A stretch of 64,000 bases of DNA. Origin: Symsagittifera roscoffensis (taxonomy: Eukaryota > Xenacoelomorpha > Acoela > Convolutidae). Positions within the stretch are counted from its first letter, which is position 1. Every line of letters begins with the position of its first letter. The notes beneath the pieces were generated by a model. It was not told the origin of the DNA, made no database searches, and worked only from the letters and a program-made list of their open reading frames with translations. Positions 1 to 9,345 of the stretch are shown here, in pieces. A program made the position numbers and the translations under genes. The stretch covers positions 68,247,415 through 68,311,414 of the forward strand of contig NC_087062.1 in assembly GCF_963678635.1 (NCBI RefSeq), given 5' to 3'.

Positions 1-445
1 GAAAAAATAAAAAATTTTAACGATATACGCAAAAGGAAAAAACCAACTTTGTTTTTGTTTACCGGAATTTGAATCTGGTTATTCCGCAAAAAAACCTAAT
101 TAACCTGGTCCTCCGACCGGACGACATTATATATGTTGTGCTTAGAAAATCATAAATTTTGTTTTTAAAATAAAACTAAAGAAAAACTTAGAAAATTTAG
201 TGAACCAGCGTTGAATACCAAACTAATAAAGTCACTTTTAGGATAGTTTTTTTTAGCCAATTTAAATAAGAATTAAAAGTAGATTTTCGTTTTTTCAAAT
301 GTAAATTTCGTCTTACAACTTCAACTTCAGTTTCCATTTCTAACTGATTTACCCGAAAACTTATCGTAAAAAACAGCTGCTAACGAATTTGAAGTTTTAA
401 AATTAGTTTATAGAAAAAAGATAGTTCAATTAGATTTTAAAATCG

Positions 446-768
446 TTTGGGGTGAATCTAAGATTTTTTCGAAGGGGCGGATTTTCAAAAAAAATCAAAA
501 AATTTGTCGACCTTTTCTTATGTCGACCAAATCAATTTTTTGGTCTCCCAGAACACTGTAAATACCATATATTGATAAAAATTTAAAAATTTCTGTGCCG
601 AATGAAATTTCTGCCCTTCCCTTCAAATTTAGTATAATTTAGAGTTGGCCGGGCAAAAAAGGATGTCATCAAATTATACTAAAAGACAATTTGGCTTTGG
701 TTGGCGAGGTGGTCGATTTAACGAGAGAAAGAAGCGTCCAGCCCCCTCATCCCTCTAAATCCGCCCGA
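446..768 (+). mobile_element. Diverged hAT-type MITE, family A
   Basis: The left part matches family A closely (GGTGAATCTAAGATTTTTTCGAAGG, then the GGCGGATTTTCAAAA and GTCGACC...GGTCGACC-like blocks) and the right end is CTCTAAATCCGCCC. The middle, with the usual GGCGCC core, is replaced by unrelated AT-rich sequence. No convincing target duplication is left. It lies in the part of the GPCR gene downstream of the third exon. Confidence 0.5.
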
Positions 769-981
769 ATGTTACTTTGAAAAATTAAAATGTTTTTTTT
801 CAGTCGAATTATATTTTGAAAAATTCTGAAATTTAACAGTTTATAATCCAGCGATTAAAAAACAACTCTTCTGTAATTAGGTTTAATTTTTTTCAGTTCA
901 TATTGAAAATTTACGATAAAACTTTTTCTGTAATCTTTTTAGGCTCAAAGTTTCAACAGTAGATTTTAAAATCGTTTTGTG

Positions 982-1092
982 CAGGGGTGGATCTAGGCTT
1001 TTCTCGAAGGGGCGGATTTTCAAAAACAATTCAAAAAAATTGTCGACATTTTCTTATGTCGAGCAGATCTAGTATTATGTCAGGGAGTCCAT
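982..1092 (+). mobile_element. Left-end fragment of a family A MITE
   Basis: Starts CAGGGGTGGATCTAGG and runs through TTCTCGAAGGGGCGG and GTCGAC before matching stops. The 17 bases before it (GATTTTAAAATCGTTTT) are nearly the same as those before the copy at 446, which suggests a local duplication. It is followed at about 1078-1150 by two or three copies of a short unit, TCAGGGAGTCCATGTGTCATT. Confidence 0.55.
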
Positions 1093-1180
1093 GTGTCATT
1101 ATTTTTATGTGTCAGGGAGTCCATGTGTCATTAAAAATCCATGTGTCATTATTTTCGAGTCAAGAAAAATAATATTCGGA

Positions 1181-1560
1181 GCCCTTTACAAACCCATTTG
1201 AAGAAAAAGGTCTAAATGATGTTTAGAGCTCTCCTGTTTGAAAAAAGGCGTTTTTCGGAGCGGGTCCCCTCCGTAAGTTTAATGCATTTTGGCGCAACTC
1301 ATAGTATAATGAATGTCGTCAAATGGTACTTTTTCATGAATCGAATCCTATGCGTTGACTGGGAGTCGAAACCCAGAGCAAAAATCTCGCCCGTATTTGA
1401 TAGTCACTGTTCAGTTCATTTATGATACTAGATTTTTTTGTCAGTTTATCATAATTGTGTGTTGTAAAGCATGTATGGGATGATGATGTTTGGGTAAATG
1501 TCGGCGTTTTTGGAGGGAAAAGGAATATTTAAAGGATCTTTTATTAGAACACGGACTGAC
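1181..1560. other. Sequence downstream of GPCR exon 3, no feature
   Basis: AT-rich sequence with a few words (AGAGCTCTCC, GGCGCAAC) that could be decayed family A internal sequence. No TM4-TM7 coding sequence was found on the minus strand. Confidence 0.4.
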
Positions 1561-1810
1561 CCATGTTAAGGGCGAAGAATAGTTTTGTGCCCCAGTTGTC
1601 GAGCCAGATCTTGCCGTTGACAGGATGGACTACGAGGAGGAACCTCTCTATGCAGAGGAAGAGAAGGACAGGGGCTGTAGTGGTGATGGTGATGCCATTG
1701 TAGAGGGCGGTGAGGGTGCAGACGACGTCTTGAGAGTGGATCTTGAGCAGCTTCTGGTTCAGTTCCAGGTAGATCTTGAGTGGACACACAAACACACTAT
1801 CAAGGATGGC
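1561..1810 (-). CDS. GPCR gene, third exon (rest of TM2, TM3, start of TM4)
   Basis: TTTTTCAG| begins the exon and a GTCAGT donor ends it; 250 bases, joined in phase 0 to the 8.4-kb exon. The product completes TM2 with AILDSVFVCPLKIYLE, whose Asp fits position 2.50, then extracellular loop 1, then TM3 starting at a Cys (VVCTLTALYNG) that would form the conserved disulfide to loop 2. TM3 ends LFLCIERFLLVVHPV, where E-R-F replaces D/E-R-Y and HP follows as in many class A receptors. NWGTKLFFALNMG begins TM4. Such receptors sit in the plasma membrane and couple to G proteins. No TM4-TM7 exon is visible between 1 and 1560, so the gene should continue off the left edge. The long minus-strand frame reads on through the donor to Q-S-V-F, so an exon running further is possible but less likely. 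Confidence 0.75.
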
Positions 1811-1908
1811 CTGAAAAACAAAATAAAACTAAATGTTTATTATGATGTACTTTACGAATGGCCTTTATTGTACCGATATTTTCTTTTATACAACCTATCC
1901 CTCGTACG

Positions 1909-2266
1909 CAGGGGCGGATTTAGGGGGGACGCCTTCTCCTCCCTCTGGGATTCGACCCCCTGCCGACCCAAAGGGTCCGCCCTTTCGTACTTTTTAAGAA
2001 ATCTTTTTTTGACCCACTGACCCTAAATTTTTTCTAAAGGCGCCTTTGGCGCCAATATATACTAACTTTGAGGGGGAGCGGTTTTTTCAAAAATTTGCCT
2101 GCAGCGCAGAAAAAATTAGCCAAAACAGCGTCTTTTTAGTGCTTTAGGAGAGCTCGGAAAATCAGTTACTCCTATAAGGAATAAAAAAATGTCATCAAAA
2201 TTTTCGAAGTTTTTTTTGAAAATCCGCCCCCCCCCCCCCCTCGAGAAAATCCTAGATCCGCCCCTG
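1909..2266 (-). mobile_element. hAT-type MITE, family A, complete, inverted
   Basis: The element has terminal inverted repeats CAGGGGCGGATTTAGG and CCTAGATCCGCCCCTG, and an internal GGCGCCTTTGGCGCC palindrome. It is flanked by CTCGTACG on the left and TTCGTACG on the right, a 7-of-8 target duplication. CAGGGG-type ends with 8-bp duplications are the signature of the hAT superfamily. It has no transposase and is 358 bp, so it is non-autonomous. It sits in the second intron of the GPCR gene, about 100 bases upstream of exon 3. Confidence 0.85.
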
Positions 2267-2548
2267 TTCGTACGTACAACAATTTAACGTTTTTTGTTTT
2301 TATAATGGGATATTTTTTAACGGATATTCTTAAAAGTTGTTAATCCCGTTTGGCCCTATTTTAGATAAAATTAATATTTTTTTATGCCCCAAATACTGAT
2401 TTTGCAATTGTAAATAACATAAATCTAATTTCGTATTAAAAAATTTAGTTTCATTTGTCATCATAAAGAGGTATAGGGCAAAAACAATCTGACACGGTCA
2501 CAATCAAAATATCGACTCAGTAAAGATACAACAATCAAGATAAAATAA

Positions 2549-3103
2549 CAAGGATAGCCTGTTGCGGTGAAAAGAGCATATTATGTCCCGCTTTTCTTCT
2601 TTTTTTCTTTAAGTTGTCTTTTTTGTTCGTCGTGTGACAATACAGCTACATAAACGCGAAATAATTAAGCAAATTGGGCATCAACGAATCTCATGGTCAA
2701 AACGTTTTTTTTTTTCAATTTTGTGTACTGAAATTTTTTGTTGCCAGAAAAGAGCTAAATGAAGCTTCCAAAACTAGTTTTGCTTCAAAAACTGAAAAAA
2801 TTAAGGTTTTCAGCCTAAGTTTCTAATTTTCATGCGCAACAAACGTTACTCGATCTCTTTACTCGAAAAAAGGCGAAAAAAAATTCAAAAGGGTTGTGCT
2901 CTAAACTAAGAAAAATTTGTGGGAATTTTTAAAAATCATTCGAATAACATCTAGAAGAGCTTTTATACGATAAATTACTTGACACTTGATTATTTTTAAT
3001 ACCTGATTTTGCGCGAAAAACAAAAAAAAAATGAAAAGAACGAAAAAAAACGAAAACACATCTGAATACAAAGATTCTGCGCATTTTCAATGGTCAGAAC
3101 AGC
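2549..3103 (-). mobile_element. Helentron-like element, family C, inverted
   Basis: In inverted orientation it begins CAAGGATAGCCTGTTGC, carries a decayed hairpin and a TATGTCCCG subterminal repeat, and ends with the family C 5' end (GAATACAAAG...CATTTTCAATGGTCAGAACA). It matches the better copy at 24107-24869 at both ends. It lies in GPCR intron 2. A family B 3' end (AGCAAGACTGCTCGTCTGG...GGTCTGACTG) abuts it at 3102-3155. Confidence 0.6.
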
Positions 3104-3404
3104 AAGACTGCTCGTCTGGTGAAAAAATTCTGAATGGTCTGACTGTTCGCTAAGTTTTAATTTAAAAAAAAAACGTTATTTTCAGTATAGTAAAAAATGT
3201 AAAAAGATGAATTTTTAAAAAAAATTCTTTTCGAGTTTTTTTTTCGTGAAAAATACTTTCACACGCTGTTTACTGGTGTTACTAGTGTCTAGCAACATTA
3301 TAACAGTTCCTACCAGTTTGCCTCATTTTTCTGAGCCGGATTAAAAAGCCGCTTACGCGTTATTAGAACGAAATTTATCTCACGTTGGTAGTCCCAAGTT
3401 AGGA

Positions 3405-3690
3405 TTCGACCCCCTCAAAAACCAAAAGGTATTAAGTTTAGTTTTAGTTTATTGTATAATTTTAGGTCGACTAACTAAAACAGTTTTAAAGGAGCCTTTG
3501 GCGCCAGTGCATGCTAATGTTGATCGGAGCGCGCGCCGAAAAAAACGCAATTGTTGGTCAACATTTTCCAAAAAGAGCCCAAAAACTGCAATTTGACCTG
3601 TTTTTTTTTCTTCAAAATTTGACTGCAGCGCTAATTTTTGGTCAAAATAGGGTCTTTATAAAGTTTTGGAGCACTCGAAAAATGAATGCA
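3405..3690 (-). mobile_element. Internal fragment of family A MITE
   Basis: Contains the inverted family A body: GGATTCGACCCCCT, AAAGGAGCCTTTGGCGCCAGT, GGAGCGCGCG and GGAGCACTCGAAAA in the expected order. Both terminal repeats are missing. Confidence 0.6.
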
Positions 3691-3884
3691 ACATTTTTAA
3701 CTGTTTTGAGTGGATTTTTAAATGAGCCAGTTTGATTGAAAGCATCAGTTTTTTGTAGATTCTCTCGAAATGCAAAAGTTCTATATCAGTTCCAGGAGAA
3801 AAAATTATTTTATTGAATGCTAAATTGATAGAAACTGGCTTAAAAAAGTGCGCTCAATAGTGCTATAATATCAACCACTGTCAG

Positions 3885-4272
3885 CAGGGGTGGATCTAGG
3901 ATTTTCTCGAGGGGGGGGGGGAGTGGATTATCAAAAATTTTCGAAAATTTTGACAAGTTTTTTTTAGGTCGATCAAATTGATTTTCCGAGCTCTCCTAAA
4001 GCACTAAAAAGACTCTGTTTTGGCCAAATTTTCATTTTTGGGCACTTTTTTGGAAAACTTTGACAAAAAAATCGCGTTTTTTTTTGGCGCGCGCTCCCCT
4101 CAAAAAATAGTATATATTGGCGCCAAAGTCGCCCTTAGAAAAATTTTAGGGTCGGTTGGCCAAAATTGGATTTCTTAAAAGTACCAAAGACTAAAGACCC
4201 TTTGGGTCGGCAGGGGGTCGAATCCCTGATGAAGGAGCGTCTGCCCTTGCCCTCCCCCTAAATCCGCCCCTT
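3885..4272 (+). mobile_element. hAT-type MITE, family A, complete
   Basis: Begins CAGGGGTGGATCTAGG and ends CTAAATCCGCCCCTT. It is flanked on both sides by exactly the same 8 bases, ACTGTCAG (3877-3884 and 4273-4280). Internally it has the usual blocks: a G-run, GGTCGATCAAATTGATTTTCC, GGCGCGCGCTCCCC, TATATTGGCGCC and GGGTCGGCAGGGGGTCG. The last base of the right end is T instead of G. This is the clearest proof in the window that family A moved by hAT-like cut and paste. Confidence 0.9.
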
Positions 4273-4369
4273 ACTGTCAGGGCTATGCTCTCTGATTTAT
4301 AAATCAGCTTGCTAAGAAGTGGAATAAAGTAAAACAACCTCAAATCTGAAAACATATTTCACCTCCTAT

Positions 4370-4813
4370 CAGGGGCGGATTTGGATCTAGGATAGGATTT
4401 TCTCGAGGGGGGGCGGATTTTCAAAAAATTTTCCAAAATTTTGACGACCTTTTTTTTTTTTTTAGGTCGACCAAATTGATTTTTATTTTTCGGGCTCTCC
4501 CAAAGCACTGTTTTGCCCCTATTTTGGCTAAATTTTCTGCGCCGCAGGCACATTTTTGAAAAAACAGTCAAAAAAGCCGTTTTTTGGGCACTTTTTGAAA
4601 AATTTTGACAAAAAAAATGCGTTTTTTTGGCGCGCGCTCCCCCTCAAAAATAGCATATATTGGCGCCGAAGGCGCCTTTAGAAAAATTTTAGGGTCGGTC
4701 GGCCAAAAATGGATTTCTGAAAAAGTATCAAAGGGGGGACCCTTTGGGTCGGCAGGGGGTCAAATCCCTGAAGAAGGGGCGTCTGCCCCCCCCCCCCCCT
4801 AAATCCGCCTCTG
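4370..4813 (+). mobile_element. hAT-type MITE, family A, complete
   Basis: Begins CAGGGGCGGATTTGG and ends AAATCCGCCTCTG, with an exact 8-bp target duplication CCTCCTAT on each side (4362-4369 and 4814-4821). It is the longest family A copy (444 bp), with a short internal duplication (GGATCTAGGATAGGATTTTC) near the left end. It lies 100 bases downstream of the copy at 3885, in the same GPCR intron. Confidence 0.9.
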
Positions 4814-4821
4814 CCTCCTAT

Positions 4822-6285
4822 ATATCTTTTTAACAGCTGAAGCGGTTTGAAGTTTCTGTTTTGGCAAACTTGGGATTTTTCAATGGATGCAAAAATTTTT
4901 AAACCCGCAGCCCGCAAATTTTGTTATCCAAATTGCAAGATTAGATATATTGAAGATAAATGGGAAACGTCAATATTTCGCCTGCAGTCTTGCTAAATAG
5001 TATAGTCAAAAGTGATTCAAAAAGACGTAAAAGACGAATTTAAAAGTTTACCTAAAATTAGCCATTTAGATTTCATGAATCAAATCGTATCAAAAAGCGT
5101 GAAAGAATGTTTAATCAATTTAATGATGCTACCTAGAATGCGCAGCTCATCATTCGAATGAAAAGTAAGGCAACGTATTATTCCTTATTTTTTGCAGAGT
5201 GAAACTCTTATCAAAACGTTAGAGAAATAAATAAACTATCAGTTAATTTCATATCTGTTTGATTTGATGTTTCAGATGTTTTTAGTTGTTGTTAGTTTTC
5301 AATATTTGGCAGTTTAAACAGTTGAGAAAAACAAAACTTCTTTTATATGGAACAATGATTTTTTTTTAATTTTGAGCTATTTTGTACCGCACAAAAATCA
5401 AGCCATACTGTGGCGACAAAATGTTGTTGCCTTAGCGTGGAAAGATTAGAGAAAATGCTTTTACAAAGCTAATATTAGCGGCAGTTATCTTAAAAAAAAG
5501 ATGAAAAGTGGTGCATAGAATGTTTAAAAGAAAAGTACAAACGTTTCAGTAATTTGTAGCAAAAATTTAGTTATAGTTAAGTGCACGACAAAGTAGCTTA
5601 TTTTGAATTCATCTCTTAAATTTTTCTCATCTTGAAAGTAATTTTTAAAAGGTTTAAAAACATTGGGCTCCTCTTTTGCAATCAATTTAAAATTCTATAA
5701 ATAAACAAAAACTCCGAACTCCTTGACCTGATCTGTATCAAGTGATTCAGCCTGCTTCTTCCCTCCAACTTTAAAACTATAACACTTTCGCTTTGAAAAT
5801 ACTTTGATTTAAAAATACCTCCAAATTGCGTATTTTTTTCAGACGTTAAGCTTACTCTAATTTGAGACGGATTTTGTCGGCGTAGTTGTTAATTTTAAAA
5901 AATTAAAAACCGATTTCTGTGAAAATTGACCAGAATTTTGTGCCCACTGTTATCATTATTAAAAATATCTTGATCCTAAAAAAATAATGATACTTCGCTC
6001 AGTTTGATAATTTAACTTTTCCTTTTTTACGATTGAAATATTGACCCAAAGATTGTAAAATTATTTTAGATTACATTACTGGATCATCTACATATCGAAA
6101 CAACGGGAAAAAGTTGCGTCCTGTGAAAGAGGACTAAATTGCATCTGCTTTTCGATACGTTTAGACGGAACAGCCGAAAAGAACATTCCGATCAGTTTTT
6201 GTCACAACTATGAGAGTTTTCTGGAATTCTTATGTTGAGACTCATATCTTTTTACATGATACTGCACGTGACCCTCTGCAAGCTT
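4822..6285. other. GPCR intron 2, anonymous AT-rich stretch
   Basis: About 1.5 kb without a credible ORF, TIR or tandem repeat that I could see. It contains no match to families A-H. Confidence 0.5.
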
Positions 6286-6504
6286 CCCTCAGTGACAAAA
6301 ACGGATAAAAATCGATTATCTACAGAAAAATATGCAGATTTTAGATTTGTTGTAATTTTATACAGTGAAACTTCGATTATGTAGTTTTAATAATCGATTA
6401 TAATGCATTTTATTTTGCAAAACGTTCATGCTGTATATCTTCATTAAACAATCAGTACCAAAACCTTCTAACACTGTTTTTTCTGTATAAAATTTCCTCT
6501 ATAC

Positions 6505-6660
6505 TGTATACATATTGTATACAGATTATTTAGATATTATCTACACATTATCTACACATTAGCTACAGATTATATACCGATTTTATACAGATTATATACA
6601 GACTATATACAGATTATATACATATTTTATTCAGACTATATACAAATTATATACTGATTT
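6505..6660. repeat. 11-bp tandem repeat ACAGATTATAT, left array
   Basis: A degenerate array of ACAGATTATAT variants with ACACATTATCT-type units, in the left arm of the foldback element. Confidence 0.7.
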
Positions 6661-7149
6661 TCTCAGCACTACCGCCAATCAGATGATATGATTGTTTTGA
6701 AATTAAACTATAATGCAGGCTTTTCAATGAAATTTTCTCTCTGACGTTTGATTTGAAAACGCATTTGAATCAATTTCGTTCGGAATGGGTTGCTGCAAAA
6801 ACTAATTGCTCTATGTTAAGTTTTCTAATTTTTTAGTTTTGTTTTTTTTTCTAGCAAAATTGGGCTGAGAAAGTTAAGACGTTTAAGTGGCAGTTGACGA
6901 ATTTTTGCACAAATTTTTTTTTATTACCACGGGAACCCTTAGATTGCAAAATCTTTGATGAATCTCTTCAGCCTTGAAATTTGCGGTGAACAGTTTTCCT
7001 CAAGTGAGTTCAGCTCAATGTTATATTGAGAAAAGTTTTCCTGATAACAAAATTTTTGTTAAATTTGTGAAAAAATCATTAATTTAAATAATGAATGACC
7101 AAAACTGAAATTGTTACGACCCTTATGGTTTTCAGGCAAATTAATCATT

Positions 7150-7245
7150 TTTATACAGATTGTATACAGATTATATACAGATTATATACAGATTATATAC
7201 AGATTATATACAGATTATCTACAGAGTTTTTATACACAGTTTTTA
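7150..7245. repeat. 11-bp tandem repeat ACAGATTATAT, right array
   Basis: Eight or so nearly perfect units. Unlike the terminal repeats, this array has the same orientation as the left one, so the arrays are direct repeats inside an inverted-repeat element. Confidence 0.75.
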
Positions 7246-7424
7246 TAGAATAGACGAATCGATTGTTTTTTTACTAAAATCCATTTATTATTAGTTTAAA
7301 AAAAATAGATTCCATCTGTATAGAAACGATTATTGTTCGCAAAATTGTTGTAGATAAATCGATTCTATACTTAAAATAATCTGTAAACTTTTATTTATAT
7401 AATCGATTTTTATCCATTTTTGTC

Positions 7425-8290
7425 CATGCGGGTTTGTTTGAGTTGCTTTGTATCGCGTGGAATAAAAATTGTATGAAAATTTTCAAGGAGAAAATTACCC
7501 GACTGAATGTGCAAAACAAAAGAGTAAAGCTTAAAAAATGACTGAAAAACGCACTTCTGGAGCTTAACATTGAACCAATACTCTATAGATATAGGAATTT
7601 AATTTTATAAAAAACTTCAGTACACGGTAAGGAGCAAGTGCAACAGTACCGGAAATAAAAAATTTTCAACAGTTCCGAAACTTATGTGCATTGATATACA
7701 TTTCTTACACATCGAAAATAAATAAAAAGTTTACTGATAAGGGAAGGGGAAGGATGACTGGTTGACTTTTTAGACATTCAGGTCAGTTGCAGAATGCAGA
7801 GAAGGACGAGCAACTCTGCCAGATATATGACTAGAAGGGGTGTCATTTCCATTTTTGTCATTGCGGGTTTGTTTGAGTTACTTTGTATCGCGTGGAGTGA
7901 GAATTGTTTGAAAACTTTTAACAGGAAAATTACCCGACTGAACGTGCAAAACAATAGAATTAAGCTTAAAAAATGACTTGAAAAACGCACTTCTGGAGCT
8001 TACAATTGAACCAATACTCTATAGATATAGGATTTTAATTTAATAGAAAACTTCAGTACACGTTAAGAAGCCAGTGCAACAGTACCGGAGATAAAAAACT
8101 TTTCAACAGTTCCGAAAGTTATGTGCATTGATATACATTTCTTACACGTCGCAAATAAGTTTAAAAATAACTGGTAAGTTAAGGGGGGAGGAGGAATGGT
8201 TGACTTTTTAGACATTCAGGTCAGTTGCAGAATACAGAGAAGGACGAGCAACTCTGCCAGATATATGACTAGAAGGGGTGTCATATCCAG
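7425..8290. repeat. Tandem duplication of a ~435-bp intron segment
   Basis: The segment starting GCGGGTTTGTTTGAGTTGC at 7428 recurs at 7862. The block ending CTGCCAGATATATGACTAG appears near 7815 and 8253. The copies differ at scattered positions and small indels. The downstream copy begins with the last bases of the family E element (CCATTTTTGTCATTGCGGG), so the duplication carried the transposon end with it. It ends about 65 bases from exon 2's donor. Confidence 0.75.
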
Positions 8291-8354
8291 ACCCAAGGCC
8301 CCAGGGCGTAAATGGGAACAATACAAGAAAATGATTGCAAAAAAAACAATGAAC

Positions 8355-8542
8355 CTGATAAGCGACCATGATGTAAGTGAATTTGTGGAGGCTGTTGTCA
8401 CGGACGACTAGTCTGGCGATGTAGAGGTTGATGAGCATGCTGAACAGGGCGAGGAGGGGGTTGATGACAGACTGCACATTCTCTATCACCCCCATCTCCT
8501 CACTGTACAGGGCAAACAGAGCCCCAAGGTCCCCCACTGAGT
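8355..8542 (-). CDS. GPCR gene, second exon (TM1 and start of TM2)
   Basis: The exon is bounded by TTTAG| and CAG|GTTCAT, is 188 bases long and joins exon 1 in phase 1. It encodes about 62 residues: an acidic juxtamembrane stretch (YSEEMGVIENVQSV), a hydrophobic TM1 segment (NPLLALFSMLINLYIARLVV) with the Asn expected near position 1.50, a short basic loop (RDNSLHK), then FTYIMVAYQ, the beginning of TM2. It ends exactly on a codon boundary. GC content is clearly higher than in the flanking intron. An upstream CAG| acceptor 22 bases earlier would put the exon out of frame, so the TTTAG site was preferred. The ligand class cannot be told from this part. Assignment to a rhodopsin-like receptor rests on exons 2 and 3 together. 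Confidence 0.7.
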
Positions 8543-8579
8543 CTAAACGGGCAAAAATAATCGACTGCACTTCAAAAAA

Positions 8580-9240
8580 TTAAATCAAGAATGTCCAAAA
8601 TATTCGTTTTTTAAAAACAATTGTTTTCTTTACTGCTCCGTTCCCTCAATTTTGACTGCCAATTTTTCACAGGGCCAGTCCTTACCTCTATAAAAGCATT
8701 TTAAGACATCCATCTTTGGTCGACCAACCCTAACGTTTTTCCAAGATACCCCAAATATTTTAGGCTTGAAGGCGCGCTAAAATTGCAACTGTGTGGTTCA
8801 AATCTTCACACAGAACCCTTCATCTGTTCTGGTTCAATTTTGCACTACTAGCATATTTAGATTGAGCGATCAGAAAATTTTTTTAAATCGTTTTCCAGGT
8901 AAGATATGCTTATAGTTCGGTTAGAGGAGGATATAGGGGGGGGGGGGGGGAGGGGGGAGTTGATGAGAGGGAATGTAGGGTGACGGCCGTCTTTTTCCCC
9001 CTCCCTCAATTTTTCGACAACTTCGCCGCCCTTGGCTGTTTTTACGACGCTTGCTTTTGGCCAATTAATACTAGGCCAACCAGTTTTCTAAGGGCGCATT
9101 TGGAACAAATTATGCTAATTTGAGAAGTCAGAAAAATTCTCAATAACCGCATTTTTTTTCAATTGGCCAGGAGCGCAAATTTTTTTGTCGCAATAGGGCC
9201 TCCTCTTACTAAGGCAAATCCTACTTAGAGAAACTAAGAG
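8580..9240. other. GPCR intron 1 with a decayed family A-like stretch
   Basis: From about 8895 to 9235 there are a 15-base G-run (8936-8950), CCGCCCTTGGCTG, GGGCGCATTTGG and AGGAGCGCAAA in family A order, but heavily diverged and without recognisable ends. The remaining sequence shows nothing. Confidence 0.35.
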
Positions 9241-9247
9241 AACTCAC

Positions 9248-9320
9248 CTATTAGACCGTCTGAACTGTTACCGTCAACGTGATTTGATTCGTTCAAACCG
9301 GTTCTCATCAAGTCAGCCAT
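9248..9320 (-). CDS. GPCR gene, first coding exon (extracellular N-terminus)
   Basis: This exon opens a class A (rhodopsin-like) receptor gene read right to left. The reverse strand starts MADLMRTGLNESNHVDG and continues NSSDGLI. It carries two N-glycosylation sequons (N-E-S, N-S-S) and no signal peptide, as is usual for class A receptors. The exon ends in a textbook donor, ATAG|GTGAGT, leaving one base (G) that completes an Asp codon with the next exon. The ATG is the only one that gives this frame, and a splice-acceptor-like TTTAG lies 15 bases upstream of it. The exon is richer in GC and in C-ending codons than its surroundings. Known of the family: the N-terminus is extracellular and glycosylated. 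Inferred: its membership of the gene, from phase compatibility with the 8.4-kb exon. Confidence 0.6.
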
Positions 9321-9345
9321 TTCGGACACAGGAATCTAAATTATG
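9321..9345 (-). promoter_or_regulatory. 3' splice acceptor just upstream of the GPCR start codon
   Basis: On the minus strand a pyrimidine-containing tract (CCTTTTTCATAATTTAG) ends 15 bases before the ATG. It could be the end of a 5' UTR intron or a spliced-leader trans-splice acceptor. No promoter element could be recognised further upstream (9346 onwards). Confidence 0.35.

Larger units (their letters stand above)
6286..7432. mobile_element. Foldback element, family E, with ACAGATTATAT tandem repeats
   Basis: The left end, CCCTCAGTGACAAAAACGG then ATAAAAATCGATTAT, is the inverted counterpart of the right end, ATAATCGATTTTTATCC then ATTTTTGTCCATGCGGG. Inside each arm lies an array of an 11-bp unit, ACAGATTATAT (about 6505-6660 and 7150-7245). 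The 1.15-kb element sits in GPCR intron 2. No protein is encoded. The superfamily is unknown. Confidence 0.6.

Noticed and set aside
1625-2020. 131-codon plus-strand ORF (MDYEEEPLYAEEEKD...)
   Set aside because: Its first half is the antisense of the receptor TM3 exon and its second half is a MITE; the acidic look is a by-product of C-ending codons on the other strand.
7140-7250. CRISPR-like regular repeats
   Set aside because: The units are contiguous 11-mers with no spacers, in a eukaryotic intron.
7778-8411. ORFs on both strands containing MQRRTSNSARYMTRRG or MTPLLVIYLAELLVLLCIL
   Set aside because: They lie in the tandemly duplicated intron segment and appear twice only because of the duplication. 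The hydrophobic minus-strand peptide is not in frame with a splice junction of the receptor.
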